Source: Nitratireductor aquimarinus
GTDB taxonomy: Bacteria; Pseudomonadota; Alphaproteobacteria; Rhizobiales; Rhizobiaceae
Length of the DNA stretch: 64,000 nt
Assembly (NCBI RefSeq): GCF_017255295.1
Contig: NZ_JAFKDE010000003.1
Location: 1-64,000, forward strand
Reading direction: 5' to 3'
Part shown: in pieces, positions 10,000-18,588 of the stretch
Layout of the letters: the number at the start of each line of letters is the position of its first letter
Position numbering within the stretch: position 1 is the first letter of the stretch
The notes under the pieces: model-generated
Told to the model about the DNA's origin: nothing
The model's input: only the letters and a program-made list of their open reading frames with translations
The model's database searches: none
Program-made: the position numbers and the translations under genes

Positions 10000-10233
10000 C
10001 TATTGCTCCTGTGCGCGCGTTCGTGCGAGCCGGCTCCGCCGGGTTTCGCGTCGTGGTTTGCGTTCTATCGTCTCAAGACGTTCCGGAAGTGCGTCCATGA
10101 TTGCGCCGCGCTCCTCGTCCGACATGGCGATCCAGCCGGCGATCTCCTCGCGCGTGCGCCCGCAGCCGAAGCAAAGTCCCGATGTCAGGTCGATGGAGCA
10201 TACGAGGATGCAGGGCGATTTCATGTCAGGCAT
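10000..10233 (-). CDS. DUF1289 domain-containing small protein
   Basis: I start at the ATG at 10233 (MPDMKSPC), preceded by GGAAAG; an upstream ATG at 10284 has no family support. The 77-residue protein has the DUF1289 pattern SPC-x2-VC-x-ID-x4-LC-x-GCGRTREEI, with four conserved cysteines that could bind a metal or cluster, and a very basic C-terminus. Function is unknown. It lies directly upstream of the aspartic protease in one operon and is divergent from cobT, a neighbourhood I recall from other rhizobial genomes. Confidence 0.85.
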   Translation of the reverse strand: MPDMKSPCILVCSIDLTSGLCFGCGRTREEIAGWIAMSDEERGAIMDALPERLETIERKPRRETRRSRLARTRAQEQ

Positions 10234-10367
10234 GGTCTTTCCAGTGTTCTGCCAAGACATGGGGCATGGCGTCCTGTGGCGCAAGTCGCCGCGCCCGTCT
10301 ATTCACCATTGCACCGGGCGGCTGTGGTGGGTATCTCGTTGCCGAAACCAATCGGGAACCAGATTTC

Positions 10368-11336
10368 ATGTCCTTCTCCGGAATGCCTTTCGACGATGTG
10401 CGCTCGCTGCTCGAGCAGATCGAAGCGCCTGACGACAATGCCGCGACAGCCATGGCGCTGGCATTCGACCGGGCGGGTTATGCGGGTGAGGCGCTGGGCC
10501 GTCTCAGGACGCTGGGTGTCTGGCTTGCGCGCACGCGCCGCCGTGTGCCGCCGTTGATCGGCAAATCCGGTGTCGCGCTCTATGCCGCGACGCATGGCTT
10601 TGCGACGGAAGATGCAGGCGATCCGCTTGCCGCCCAGCGTGCGCGCGTGGATGCCGTTGCTGCCGGAGCGGCTGCGGTTTCTCATCTCTGCGTGGCGAAC
10701 GACCTTTCGCTGAATGTGTTCGACCTTGCGCTCGATCTGCCCGCGGACGACATCCGCAAGGGCGCATCTCTGGATGAACGCTCCTGCGCCGCGACCATCG
10801 CGTTCGGCATGGAGGCAACGGCCGAGGGCGTTGACCTGCTTTGCGTTGGTGCTGTTGGTGCGCAGGCGAGGGCGGCTGCATCCGCACTTCTCACGGCACT
10901 GTTCGAGGGCGGAGCCGATGTGGTCGATGGCGCTGACCGGGATATCGTCGCAGGCGCGCTTTCCTGCCATGCGGGGCAGCTTGCCGATCCCCTGGAGGCC
11001 TTGCGCCGGCTTGGCGGACGCGACATCGCGGCTCTGACCGGCGCCATTCTTGCTGCCCGCGCGCAGGGCATTCCTGTGGTGCTCGACGGTGTGCCGGCGC
11101 TTGCTGCCGCCGCCGTCCTTTACCGTTTGTCGCCGGACATGATCTCGCATTGCGTTCTGGCCGGCGCCGGCTCTTCGCTCGAGATCTGGGCGGCTGAAAA
11201 GCTCGAGCTCACGCCGCTTCTCGATCTCGGGTTCTCGGGTGAAGAAGGCTGCGCCGGTGCGATTGCGGTCGGTCTCGTGAAGTCGGCTGCCGCTCTTGCC
11301 GGCGGCGTGGCTGAAGTCGCCAAGCGATTAGGATAA
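10368..11336 (+). CDS. cobT: Nicotinate-nucleotide--dimethylbenzimidazole phosphoribosyltransferase
   Basis: 322 residues from ATG 10368 (MSFSGMPF). CobT transfers phosphoribose from nicotinate mononucleotide to dimethylbenzimidazole, making alpha-ribazole phosphate for the lower ligand of cobalamin. The Gly/Ala-rich sequence, the GKSGVALYAATHG segment and the C-terminal LGFSGEEGCAGAIA loop with the likely catalytic glutamate fit the family. The usual partner cobS/cobV (cobalamin synthase) is not next to it here; the histidine kinase gene follows on the other strand 14 bp later. I saw no cobalamin riboswitch in the 134 bp upstream. The frame is open further upstream, but this start matches family N-termini. 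Confidence 0.85.
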   Translation: MSFSGMPFDDVRSLLEQIEAPDDNAATAMALAFDRAGYAGEALGRLRTLGVWLARTRRRVPPLIGKSGVALYAATHGFATEDAGDPLAAQRARVDAVAAGAAAVSHLCVANDLSLNVFDLALDLPADDIRKGASLDERSCAATIAFGMEATAEGVDLLCVGAVGAQARAAASALLTALFEGGADVVDGADRDIVAGALSCHAGQLADPLEALRRLGGRDIAALTGAILAARAQGIPVVLDGVPALAAAAVLYRLSPDMISHCVLAGAGSSLEIWAAEKLELTPLLDLGFSGEEGCAGAIAVGLVKSAAALAGGVAEVAKRLG

Positions 11337-11350
11337 ACTGTCAGGCAGCC

Positions 11351-12922
11351 TCAGGCGGCTCCGCCTGAGGCGCGTTTGCGCTCTCTTGGAACGGCTGGAA
11401 GCTCTTCCATCACCCGCGAGCGGGGGAAGGCGACAATGGCGTCCGTGCCCGAGCGCAGTCTTGAATTCAGCTCGAAGACCCCGTCATGCAGCGCTGTCAG
11501 CCCCTGTACGATGGGCAGGCCAAGGCCCGTGCCCTGTTCGGCGCTCTTGATGGCGATGGAGCCCTGACCGAAGGCCGAAAGAACCACGGCCAACTCGTCG
11601 TCGGGGATGCCGGGGCCATTGTCCTTGATTGCCAGATACTGCCCGCCACCGGCCGTCCAGCCGACGCGAATGCGCACTTCGCTTCCCGTGGGGCTGAATT
11701 TCACCGCATTGGCAAGCAGGTTGAGCGTGATCTGGCGGATGGCGCGCTCGTCGGCGAAAAGGCGTAAGAGCGTCGGTTCGACTTCCAGCCTGAGGCTGAT
11801 GCCCTTGCCGCGCGCCTTCATCTCCATCAGTCGGCAGCAGTCTTCCACGATGGGGCCGAGAAGGAGCGGTTCCTCGTTCAGCCGGTACCGTCCCGCCTCG
11901 ATGCGCGAAAGATCGAGGATCTCGTTGATCAGGCTGAGCAGATGTTTGCCGGATGTGTGAATGTCGTTTGCGTAATCCCGGTAGGTGGGATTGTCGAGTG
12001 GACCGAGCACCTGGTTCGCCATGACCTCGGAAAAGCCGAGAATGGCGTTGAGCGGCGTTCTGAGCTCATGGCTCATGGATGCGAGAAAGCGCGACTTGGC
12101 GAGATTTGCCTCTTCGGCGCGCCGGCGCGCCTCATCCGACATGGATTTTGCGGTTTCCAGTTCTCCGATCAGCGCATTCTTTTCGCTCTCAAAGGCAAGC
12201 AGTCTCAGAGCCGCGCGATTGCGGTGATGCGCCACATAGGCGAGGAATGGCAGCGATGCGGCGAGAACCAGCGCCGTAACCATGCTCGCTGTGTCGGGCT
12301 CTGCGCTGACTGTGAAGGCGAAGAGGCAAACGGGCAGCGCGAAGGCCGCGACAAGCGCACCGCCAAGCGATGCGGTGACGATGGCCGTTCCCGCGATGAC
12401 GAACAGAAGCACCGCGCCCTGAATGACGGCCGGGTCCGTCAATGCGCCTGCGGGGGCTTGTAAGATGGCGAAATAGGCCCATCCGAGGCCGCTGGCGAAA
12501 TGCGCGGCATATAAGCGATAACGCGTGCGCGTGACCTCGATTTCGTTTTCCGGCAGCCGGTTGAGGCGATGCGCCAGGGCAAAGAGCGGCAGGTAGCAGG
12601 CGAGGCAGGCAAACGCCCAGGTGAAAATCCGCTGTGCGTCGATCCCCGCATAGAGACCGCCCACGCAGATTGAAACGATCAGCAGGGGCGGCTTGATGGC
12701 GTTGGAGAGGATGGCCCGCGCATGCAGTTTGAGCATGTCGCGGTTGAAATCGGGCGGGCCGAGATTTTGGGACAGCCGATCACGCGTGCGCCGCACGGCA
12801 AGCCCCACATTGCTGTTGCGATGCGGCTTGGTGCGGTCCACAATGAACTTGTCGGCGAACTTGTCGGCCGATTTTGACGCTTCCGGCACCATCACCTGTT
12901 TCGAATTCCCGCTATTCGCCAC
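11351..12922 (-). CDS. Membrane-bound sensor histidine kinase
   Basis: 523 residues from GTG 12922. The N-terminal region (about 65-235) has several hydrophobic membrane segments, followed by a coiled-coil linker and a HisKA domain with SMSHELRTPLNAILGF (phospho-acceptor His285). The ATPase domain has an N box (NLLANAVKFS, about 401-410), a G1 box (DNGPGIPDDE) and a G2 box (GTGLGLPIVQG). No response regulator is adjacent, so it is an orphan kinase. The catalytic half resembles the PleC/DivJ/PdhS-like kinases common in this order. The signal sensed cannot be told from sequence. The gene is divergent from the thermonuclease gene. Confidence 0.88.
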   Translation of the reverse strand: MANSGNSKQVMVPEASKSADKFADKFIVDRTKPHRNSNVGLAVRRTRDRLSQNLGPPDFNRDMLKLHARAILSNAIKPPLLIVSICVGGLYAGIDAQRIFTWAFACLACYLPLFALAHRLNRLPENEIEVTRTRYRLYAAHFASGLGWAYFAILQAPAGALTDPAVIQGAVLLFVIAGTAIVTASLGGALVAAFALPVCLFAFTVSAEPDTASMVTALVLAASLPFLAYVAHHRNRAALRLLAFESEKNALIGELETAKSMSDEARRRAEEANLAKSRFLASMSHELRTPLNAILGFSEVMANQVLGPLDNPTYRDYANDIHTSGKHLLSLINEILDLSRIEAGRYRLNEEPLLLGPIVEDCCRLMEMKARGKGISLRLEVEPTLLRLFADERAIRQITLNLLANAVKFSPTGSEVRIRVGWTAGGGQYLAIKDNGPGIPDDELAVVLSAFGQGSIAIKSAEQGTGLGLPIVQGLTALHDGVFELNSRLRSGTDAIVAFPRSRVMEELPAVPRERKRASGGAA

Positions 12923-12960
12923 CCAGATTATTCGTGAATGATTAAGAGACCCTTCAGGAA

Positions 12961-13587
12961 ATGAGTGGCCGTCGATACACGCGCCGCCGTGGTCGCAGGC
13001 GCATACGCCTTGCAGACCTTGCTCTGACCCTGCTGCTTCTGGGCGGGATTGCGCTTCTCGTTGACCGGCTTCAGTTGCTGAGCACCGAGACGCTCACTGG
13101 CGCCGTGATCGTCCATGACGGCGATACGCTCACCCTGTCCGGCGAACGTATCCGCCTCAAGGGTATTGATGCGCCGGAATACAACCAGTCCTGCACGCGC
13201 GATGGTCAAAACTATGCCTGCGGACGTGAGGCGCTTCGCGCCCTGCAGCGGCTGGTGGCGCGGGCGGAGGTGATTTGCGAGGGATATGAGCGTGATCGCT
13301 ATGAGCGGCTTCTCGCCCGCTGTATGGTGGATGGAGAGGATATCGGCCATGCGCTCGTGGAGGCTGGCTGGGCGATGGCCTATGGCGATTACGATGCAGT
13401 CGAGGCGGAGGCGCGCCGCGCGCGCCGGGGCATCTGGGCCGGCGGATTCGATGCGCCGCGCGACTGGCGTGCCGCGCATCAGGGCGAGGTTCCGTCGCAG
13501 GATGATGACCTGCTCGGCGGCCTCTGGGAACGTGTAAGACAGTGGTTTTCAGGCGAAGGACAGGGAACGCAAGATGAAGCTTTATGA
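12961..13587 (+). CDS. Thermonuclease (SNase) family protein, membrane-anchored
   Basis: 208 residues. A basic N-terminus and one hydrophobic segment (about 18-36) place the domain outside the cytoplasm. The SNase fold is visible from VIVHDGDTLTLSGERIRLKGIDAPE (active-site Arg/Asp/Glu surroundings) through YERDRYERLLARC and the C-terminal GDYDAVEAEARRARRGIW, which is typical of alphaproteobacterial members. Likely a DNA/RNA hydrolase needing Ca2+. AGGAA lies directly before the ATG, which is tight spacing. The 3' end overlaps the GST gene by 14 bp, so the two are probably co-transcribed. Confidence 0.88.
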   Translation: MSGRRYTRRRGRRRIRLADLALTLLLLGGIALLVDRLQLLSTETLTGAVIVHDGDTLTLSGERIRLKGIDAPEYNQSCTRDGQNYACGREALRALQRLVARAEVICEGYERDRYERLLARCMVDGEDIGHALVEAGWAMAYGDYDAVEAEARRARRGIWAGGFDAPRDWRAAHQGEVPSQDDDLLGGLWERVRQWFSGEGQGTQDEAL

Positions 13588-14185
13588 CGGGGGCAGGGCG
13601 CCGAATCCACGGCGTGTGCGCATATTCCTGGCCGAGAAAGGCATTGAAGTGCCGATTGTCCCCGTGGACATGGGGGCGCTTGAGCACAAGTCGGAAACGC
13701 TGACGCGGCTGAACCCGCTGCAGCGCCTGCCGGTGCTGGAGCTTGATGATGGCACGGTTCTCACCGAGACGGTGGCGATCTGTCGGTATTTCGAGGCGCT
13801 GCACCCGGAGCCTGCCCTGTTCGGCAAGGGGGCGCTCGGCATGGCGCAGGTGGAGATGTGGCAGCGCCGCGTGGAAATGCACCTGTTCTTTCCCATCGCA
13901 CAGGCGTTTCGCCATCTGCACCCGGCCATGAAAGACTGGGAAGTGCCGCAGGTGGGCGAATGGGGTGAGGCGAACAAGCCCAAGGCGCTGGAATTTCTCA
14001 CCTATCTCAATGCTGAACTCGCTGACCGGCCTTTCATCGCCGGTGATGATTACAGCATCGCCGACATTACCGGGCTCTCAAGCGTTGATTTCATGAAGCT
14101 GGCGCGGATTTCCATTCCCGATGGGCTCGATCATGTGATGCGCTGGTATCATACGGTGGCCGGAAGGCCGAGCGCGCAGGCCTGA
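13574..14185 (+). CDS. Glutathione S-transferase family protein
   Basis: 203 residues with an N-terminal thioredoxin-like half (MKLYDGGRAPNPRRVRIFLAEKG, the LPVLELDDGTVLTETVAICRYFE block with the conserved cis-Pro and Glu-Thr pair) and an all-helical C-terminal half (FIAGDDYSIADIT, the N-capping box). This is the standard cytosolic GST layout; the glutathione-conjugation substrate is unknown. It overlaps the thermonuclease gene and is 2 bp from the uracil-DNA glycosylase-like gene, forming a three-gene transcription unit. Confidence 0.88.
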   Translation: MKLYDGGRAPNPRRVRIFLAEKGIEVPIVPVDMGALEHKSETLTRLNPLQRLPVLELDDGTVLTETVAICRYFEALHPEPALFGKGALGMAQVEMWQRRVEMHLFFPIAQAFRHLHPAMKDWEVPQVGEWGEANKPKALEFLTYLNAELADRPFIAGDDYSIADITGLSSVDFMKLARISIPDGLDHVMRWYHTVAGRPSAQA

Positions 14186-14187
14186 GC

Positions 14188-14820
14188 ATGGACATGCAGG
14201 ACGGAGCGCTGGCAGCCCTTCTGGAGCAGGTCCGCGCCTGCCGTCTCTGCGTGGAAGATCCCGAGGGCAAACCCCTCCCGCATGAACCGCGCCCCGTGGT
14301 GGTGGGTTCCTCGACCGCGCGTGTTCTGATCGCGGGGCAGGCGCCGGGCACGCGGGTTCACGCGTCCGGCCTGCCATTCGATGATCGCTCGGGAGACCGG
14401 CTGCGGGACTGGCTTCAGGTGGACCGCCCGACATTCTACGATCCGTCGCGTTTTGCCATCGTCCCGATGGGGTTCTGTTTTCCGGGCCTTGATGCGAAAG
14501 GCGGAGATCTGCCGCCGCGCCGGGAATGCGCACCCGCCTGGCGTGGGCAGCTGATGGCGCTCATGCCGCAGATCGAACTCGTACTGGTGATCGGGCAATA
14601 TGCGCAGGCCTGGCATCTGGGGGGCGAGCGTTCACGCACGCTGACAGAGACGGTTGGTGACTGGCGGCGGCTATTGGCGCTGCCTCGAAGCCCGCGCGTT
14701 CTGCCTCTGCCGCATCCCTCCTGGCGCAACACTGCCTGGCTCAGGAAGAATCCCTGGTTCGAGCGCGATCTGCTGCCCGTTCTCCGGGAGGAAATCCATC
14801 GGCTTATCTCACCGGTTTGA
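14188..14820 (+). CDS. Uracil-DNA glycosylase family protein
   Basis: 210 residues. GQAPGTRVHASGLPFDDRSG matches the substrate-pocket region of the UDG superfamily, and LPLPHPSWRN matches its second motif with the conserved His. An N-terminal CRLC pair recalls iron-sulfur UDGs, but I cannot identify a clear second cysteine pair, so a family 4 assignment is uncertain. Related rhizobial proteins are annotated only as uracil-DNA glycosylase family. It is the third gene of the run beginning with the thermonuclease, spaced 2 bp from the GST stop. Confidence 0.8.
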   Translation: MDMQDGALAALLEQVRACRLCVEDPEGKPLPHEPRPVVVGSSTARVLIAGQAPGTRVHASGLPFDDRSGDRLRDWLQVDRPTFYDPSRFAIVPMGFCFPGLDAKGGDLPPRRECAPAWRGQLMALMPQIELVLVIGQYAQAWHLGGERSRTLTETVGDWRRLLALPRSPRVLPLPHPSWRNTAWLRKNPWFERDLLPVLREEIHRLISPV

Positions 14821-14920
14821 GAATTCTGCGGTCTAAATCTCGAGTTTTCGAGCAAAAAAATTTCTTGTTTAGCGGTGTGGCTCCTGTCATTTTAGGAAAT
14901 CATTTTCTCCGGAGTTTGTC

Positions 14921-15415
14921 ATGGACCGCCTTGATCGCAAGATCCTGCGCCTCTTGCAGGAAAATTCGACCCTTGCTGTTGCCGATGTTGCAAAAAAGGT
15001 GGGCCTGTCGACGACGCCCTGCTGGCGGCGCATTCAGAAACTCGAGGAAGAGGGCGTCATTCGCCGGCGTGTGGCGGTGCTTGATCCGGAAAAGATCAAC
15101 GCGCGGGTCAATGTCTTTGTCTCGATCCGCACCAACATGCACAGCCATGAATGGCTGAAGCGCTTTTCCGAAGTGATCCAGCAGTTTCCCGAAGTGGTCG
15201 AATTCTACCGCATGAGTGGCGATGTGGACTATCTGCTGCGCGTGGTCGTGCCGGACATTGCGGCCTATGACGCTTTCTACAAGAAGCTCATCGGCAAGAT
15301 CGAGATCCGCGATGTCTCGTCCACCTTCGCCATGGAGCAGATCAAATACACGACCGAGCTGCCGCTGGATTATCTGGTGCTCGACAAGGATTCCGGCGGC
15401 TCTAACGGCGGCTGA
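14921..15415 (+). CDS. Lrp/AsnC family transcriptional regulator
   Basis: 164 residues. The N-terminal winged HTH (MDRLDRKILRLLQENSTLAV, recognition helix in STTPCWRRIQKLEEEG) is followed by a RAM/AsnC ligand-binding domain with YRMSGDVDYLLRVVVPD. The family forms octameric DNA-wrapping regulators responding to amino acids. The AT-rich 100 bp upstream has CTCGAGTTTTCGAG and GGAAATCATTTTCTCC dyads that may be autoregulatory sites. Its 3' end overlaps the convergent DUF3299 gene by 46 bp. No target gene is obvious. Confidence 0.92.
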   Translation: MDRLDRKILRLLQENSTLAVADVAKKVGLSTTPCWRRIQKLEEEGVIRRRVAVLDPEKINARVNVFVSIRTNMHSHEWLKRFSEVIQQFPEVVEFYRMSGDVDYLLRVVVPDIAAYDAFYKKLIGKIEIRDVSSTFAMEQIKYTTELPLDYLVLDKDSGGSNGG

Positions 15416-15960
15416 GCGGAAAGTTCGGCACCTCTTGTGACCCGATGCCACGGATTGTCCTGTGACGGGTCGCGCCATGCAGGCGCGTTCCGGTTCGGGC
15501 TCACTTCCGCGCGGCGCATCGTGTAGCCGGATTCGATGATGGCCGCTCCGTCCAGAATGAAAAGCTGCGTCTTTTCCAGGCCGGGGCGCAGAGCGCCCGT
15601 GATCGTGACCGGCTCATAGTTGGAACTGAGCCGGTAGGGCTCTGATGGCACCACGCGGATGACCTGATTGGCCGGCGGCTGCTGCATGTGGCTGCAAGCG
15701 CCGCGCCGCGCGACCAGCATGAAGGCGTAGACCAGTTCGCCCTCGCGATCGGCCGGCAGGAGATAACCTGACAGCCTGATCGTTTCTCCGTCCAGACCCG
15801 TTGCAAGCACGGGCCCATCAGGATTGCCGTGGGCGGGGGAGAGTTCCGGCCAGTCGATCTCTCGTGCCTCAACTGCGCTGGCGCTGGCCGTTGGGATGAA
15901 GGCCGGTGTCACGAGAAGGCTCAGGATCGCTGCATGAAACACCCGGAACCGGCCAGCCAT
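15370..15960 (-). CDS. DUF3299 family exported protein
   Basis: 196 residues with a signal-peptide-like start (FRVFHAAILSLLVTPAFIPTASA). The core RLSGYLLPADREGELVYAFM, then ARRGACSHMQQPPANQVIRV, matches DUF3299, in which a Cys-x-His motif sits in a short beta domain; it may bind metal. Function is unknown. The last 46 bp are antisense to the end of the Lrp-type gene, and a downstream tail rich in Pro and Ser extends past the core domain. It is 9 bp downstream of the dehydrogenase on the same strand, suggesting co-transcription. Confidence 0.8.
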   Translation of the reverse strand: MAGRFRVFHAAILSLLVTPAFIPTASASAVEAREIDWPELSPAHGNPDGPVLATGLDGETIRLSGYLLPADREGELVYAFMLVARRGACSHMQQPPANQVIRVVPSEPYRLSSNYEPVTITGALRPGLEKTQLFILDGAAIIESGYTMRRAEVSPNRNAPAWRDPSQDNPWHRVTRGAELSAQPPLEPPESLSSTR

Positions 15961-15969
15961 CGCTCGCTC

Positions 15970-16839
15970 CTATTTTGACAGTCGGGCGAGGAGGGATGAA
16001 GTGTCCCAGCGATTGCCGCCCATCTTCTGCACGTCCTTGTAAAACTGGTCGACCAGCGCCGTGACCGGCAGGCTCGCCCCGTTGCGATTGGCTTCGGAGA
16101 GGCAGATGCCGAGATCCTTGCGCATCCAGTCGACCGCGAAGCCAAACTCATATGCGCCTTCGTTCATCGTCTTGTGACGGTTCTCCATCTGCCAGGAACC
16201 GGCAGCGCCCTTGGAGATCACATCGACGACTTTTTCGATATCGAGACCGGCTTTCTGGCCGAAATGAATGCCTTCGGCCAGCCCCTGAACGAGGCCTGCA
16301 ATGCAGATCTGATTGATCATCTTGGTGAGCTGGCCGGAGCCGGCCGGGCCCATCAGGCCGACCATGCGCGCGAAGGAGGAGATGACCGGCTTCGCTTTCT
16401 CGAAGACGGCTTCGTCACCACCGCACATGACCGTAAGCACACCGTTTTCAGCACCGGCCTGACCGCCGGAGACCGGCGCATCGATGAAGCCAAACCCGCT
16501 CTTTTGTGCTGCCTCGGCCAGTTCGCGCGCCACTTCCGCCGACGCCGTGGTGTTGTCGATGAAGATGGCGCCTTCCTTCATGCTCTGGAAAGCGCCGTCT
16601 TCGCCGAGTGTCACCGAGCGAAGGTCATCGTCATTGCCGACGCAGGAAAACACGAAGTCCTTGCCTGCGGCGGCCTCACGGGGCGTCGGCGCGCTCGCGC
16701 CGCCATGCTCTTCAACCCATTTCCGGGCCTTGGCGGCCGTGCGGTTGTAGACCGTGACCGTATGACCGCCCTTGTTTTGAAGATGCGCGGCCATCGGATA
16801 TCCCATGACCCCGAGCCCGATGAATGCGACGTCTGCCAT
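15970..16839 (-). CDS. NAD(P)-dependent beta-hydroxyacid dehydrogenase (3-hydroxyisobutyrate dehydrogenase family)
   Basis: 289 residues. The N-terminal Rossmann motif FIGLGVMGYPMAAHL, followed by VYNRT, suggests NADP preference. The substrate motif DAPVSGGQAGAENG and the catalytic block GPAGSGQLTKMINQ (catalytic Lys) define the family, which includes 3-hydroxyisobutyrate dehydrogenase, tartronate semialdehyde reductase and succinic semialdehyde reductases. The exact substrate cannot be fixed from sequence. It is on the same strand as, and just downstream of, the ABC permease genes. Confidence 0.9.
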   Translation of the reverse strand: MADVAFIGLGVMGYPMAAHLQNKGGHTVTVYNRTAAKARKWVEEHGGASAPTPREAAAGKDFVFSCVGNDDDLRSVTLGEDGAFQSMKEGAIFIDNTTASAEVARELAEAAQKSGFGFIDAPVSGGQAGAENGVLTVMCGGDEAVFEKAKPVISSFARMVGLMGPAGSGQLTKMINQICIAGLVQGLAEGIHFGQKAGLDIEKVVDVISKGAAGSWQMENRHKTMNEGAYEFGFAVDWMRKDLGICLSEANRNGASLPVTALVDQFYKDVQKMGGNRWDTSSLLARLSK

Positions 16840-16884
16840 TCGGAAATTCTCTCCCTTGATATGCGTGTGCTGGCGCAGGTCGCG

Positions 16885-17709
16885 CTAGCGCTTCAGATGC
16901 TTTGTGATGCGGAGTTCGATCCAGTCGATCGCGTTGCGCAGCACCTCGACAATGCCAAGATAGATGATGGCGGCCCAGATGTAAGTCTGGAAGTCGAAGG
17001 TGCGGGCATAGGCGCGCCGTGTCTCGCCCATCAGGTCGTAGACCGTGATGATGGCGACGATGGCCGAACCCTTGATCATGAGGATGATCTCATTGCCATA
17101 GGGCCTCAGCGCCACGATCAGAGCCTGGGGGATGATGATCTTGCGGAGCGTCTGGAGTTTTGAAAGCCCCAGAGCCGAAGCAGCCTCCCATTGTCCGCGC
17201 CCGACGCTTTCCACCGCGCCGCGCAGGATTTCCGCCTGATAGGCAGAAGTGTTGAGCGTGAAGGCAAAAGCCGCGCAGTACCATGCCTCGCGGAAAAAGC
17301 CCCAGAGACCGATGGCCTGCAGTTCGGGACGAAACGAACCGAGGCCGTAATAGATCAGGAAGGTCTGCGCCAGAAGCGGCGTGCCGCGGAAGAAGTAGAC
17401 ATAGGCATAGGCCAGTCCGGCGATCAGCTTGTTCCGCGACATGCGCCCGAGCGCGATGGGAACGGAGAGCAGTGCGCCGCAGATGACCGAAACGGCGACG
17501 AGCTGGATCGTGACCCACAGGCCCGACAGGTAGCGCGGCGCATAGCGGGCGAAGATGTCGGGATCCCAGGCGTTGACCATGAAGATCAGGACGCCGAGCC
17601 CAAGTGCCGCCCAGATCGTGAGCAGAACGACGCCGATGATGCGGGCGCGCGTCCAGCCCTGTTTCACCTCCGGTGGCCGTTCCACCGCAATTGTGCCGTT
17701 CGCGCTCAT
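16885..17709 (-). CDS. Polar amino acid ABC transporter permease (HisM/OccM type)
   Basis: I start at ATG 17709, which overlaps the upstream permease stop by 4 bp (ATGA); the open frame runs further up without family support. The 274 residues contain about five membrane helices and the EAA-type loop (AASALGLSKLQTLRKIIIPQALIVALRPYGNE region) that contacts the ATPase. With the preceding permease it would form the heterodimeric pore for a basic or polar amino acid. No ATPase gene is present beside it. Confidence 0.9.
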   Translation of the reverse strand: MSANGTIAVERPPEVKQGWTRARIIGVVLLTIWAALGLGVLIFMVNAWDPDIFARYAPRYLSGLWVTIQLVAVSVICGALLSVPIALGRMSRNKLIAGLAYAYVYFFRGTPLLAQTFLIYYGLGSFRPELQAIGLWGFFREAWYCAAFAFTLNTSAYQAEILRGAVESVGRGQWEAASALGLSKLQTLRKIIIPQALIVALRPYGNEIILMIKGSAIVAIITVYDLMGETRRAYARTFDFQTYIWAAIIYLGIVEVLRNAIDWIELRITKHLKR

Positions 17710-18419
17710 CGCTGCACTCCATGGCGTTTCGTCCGTCTTTCGATCGCGCCAAGAGCGATGGAGGAAAGCATGGCGAGGACGAGATAGAGGAGGCAGGCAA
17801 TGCCGTAGAACAGGAACGCCTCCTTGGTGACGCGGGCCGCGATGCCGGTCTGGCGCAGGATGTCGGTGAGGCCGATGACGGACACGAGTGCGGTGTCCTT
17901 GAGGAGGATCAGCCACAGATTGGACAGGCCGGGCAGGGCGAGACGGATGAGCTGCGGCAGGATGACAAGCCGCATGGTCTGCCCGTTGGAAAGGCCGATG
18001 GCATGCCCGCCTTCATATTGTCCGTCCGGAATCGCCCGAAACGCCGCAAGGAAAACCTCGCTGGCATAGGAGGAGAACACAGCGCCCAGCGCGACCATGC
18101 CGGCCACGAAGGCGTTGATCTCGATATTGGCGTCCGGGTTGAACAAATGCACGAGCTTCTGCAGGCCGATCTGCGCGCCGTAGAAGACGAGAAACAGCGT
18201 CAGCAGTTCAGGAAGACCGCGGAAAATCGTCGTGTAGATGTTTGCTGCAAGCCGTAAGGCCTTGTCGTTCGAGCGCTTGCCCAACGCGACGAAGAAGCCG
18301 ATGGCGAGCCCCAGAGGTAAGGTGGCCAGCGCCAGGGTTACCGTCAACAGAACGCCTTTGGCGATATTGTCGCCCCAGCCCTCAGGGCCGAAACTCAAAA
18401 GGGTCCAAACCCCTTCCAT
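17706..18419 (-). CDS. Polar amino acid ABC transporter permease (HisQ/OccQ type)
   Basis: 237 residues, about five membrane helices, with the HEAT-type permease signature LRGLPELLTLFLVFYG near the N-terminal half and an EAA loop (GLSNGQTMRLVILPQLIRLALPG). It is translationally coupled to the following permease through ATGA. A hairpin at 18524-18556 separates it from the binding-protein gene upstream in the same direction. Confidence 0.9.
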   Translation of the reverse strand: MEGVWTLLSFGPEGWGDNIAKGVLLTVTLALATLPLGLAIGFFVALGKRSNDKALRLAANIYTTIFRGLPELLTLFLVFYGAQIGLQKLVHLFNPDANIEINAFVAGMVALGAVFSSYASEVFLAAFRAIPDGQYEGGHAIGLSNGQTMRLVILPQLIRLALPGLSNLWLILLKDTALVSVIGLTDILRQTGIAARVTKEAFLFYGIACLLYLVLAMLSSIALGAIERRTKRHGVQR

Positions 18420-18523
18420 CTCCCAAAATCCTTACTCGAACCGCCTGATCCTGCACCCCCATGCGGATTGGCGATTTCATTTCTGGTAACGGCGCCCTTA
18501 AGCAAACGCCGCCCGATACGCAA

Positions 18524-18556
18524 CAGGCGGCCGAACCTTTCGGGTCCGGCCGCCTG
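18524..18556 (-). promoter_or_regulatory. Intercistronic stem-loop between binding protein and permease genes
   Basis: A perfect 10-bp inverted repeat (CAGGCGGCCG / CGGCCGCCTG) flanks a 13-nt loop. No U-tract follows on the minus strand, so it looks more like an mRNA-stabilising or attenuating hairpin than a full terminator. Hairpins here are a common way to make the periplasmic binding protein in excess of its membrane partners. Confidence 0.6.
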
Positions 18557-18588
18557 CGGCTATGTCAATCGACACATGATGACTGCGC

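Noticed and set aside
10234-10367. Cobalamin riboswitch before cobT
   Set aside because: The region is only 134 bp and I could not find the conserved B12-box sequence.
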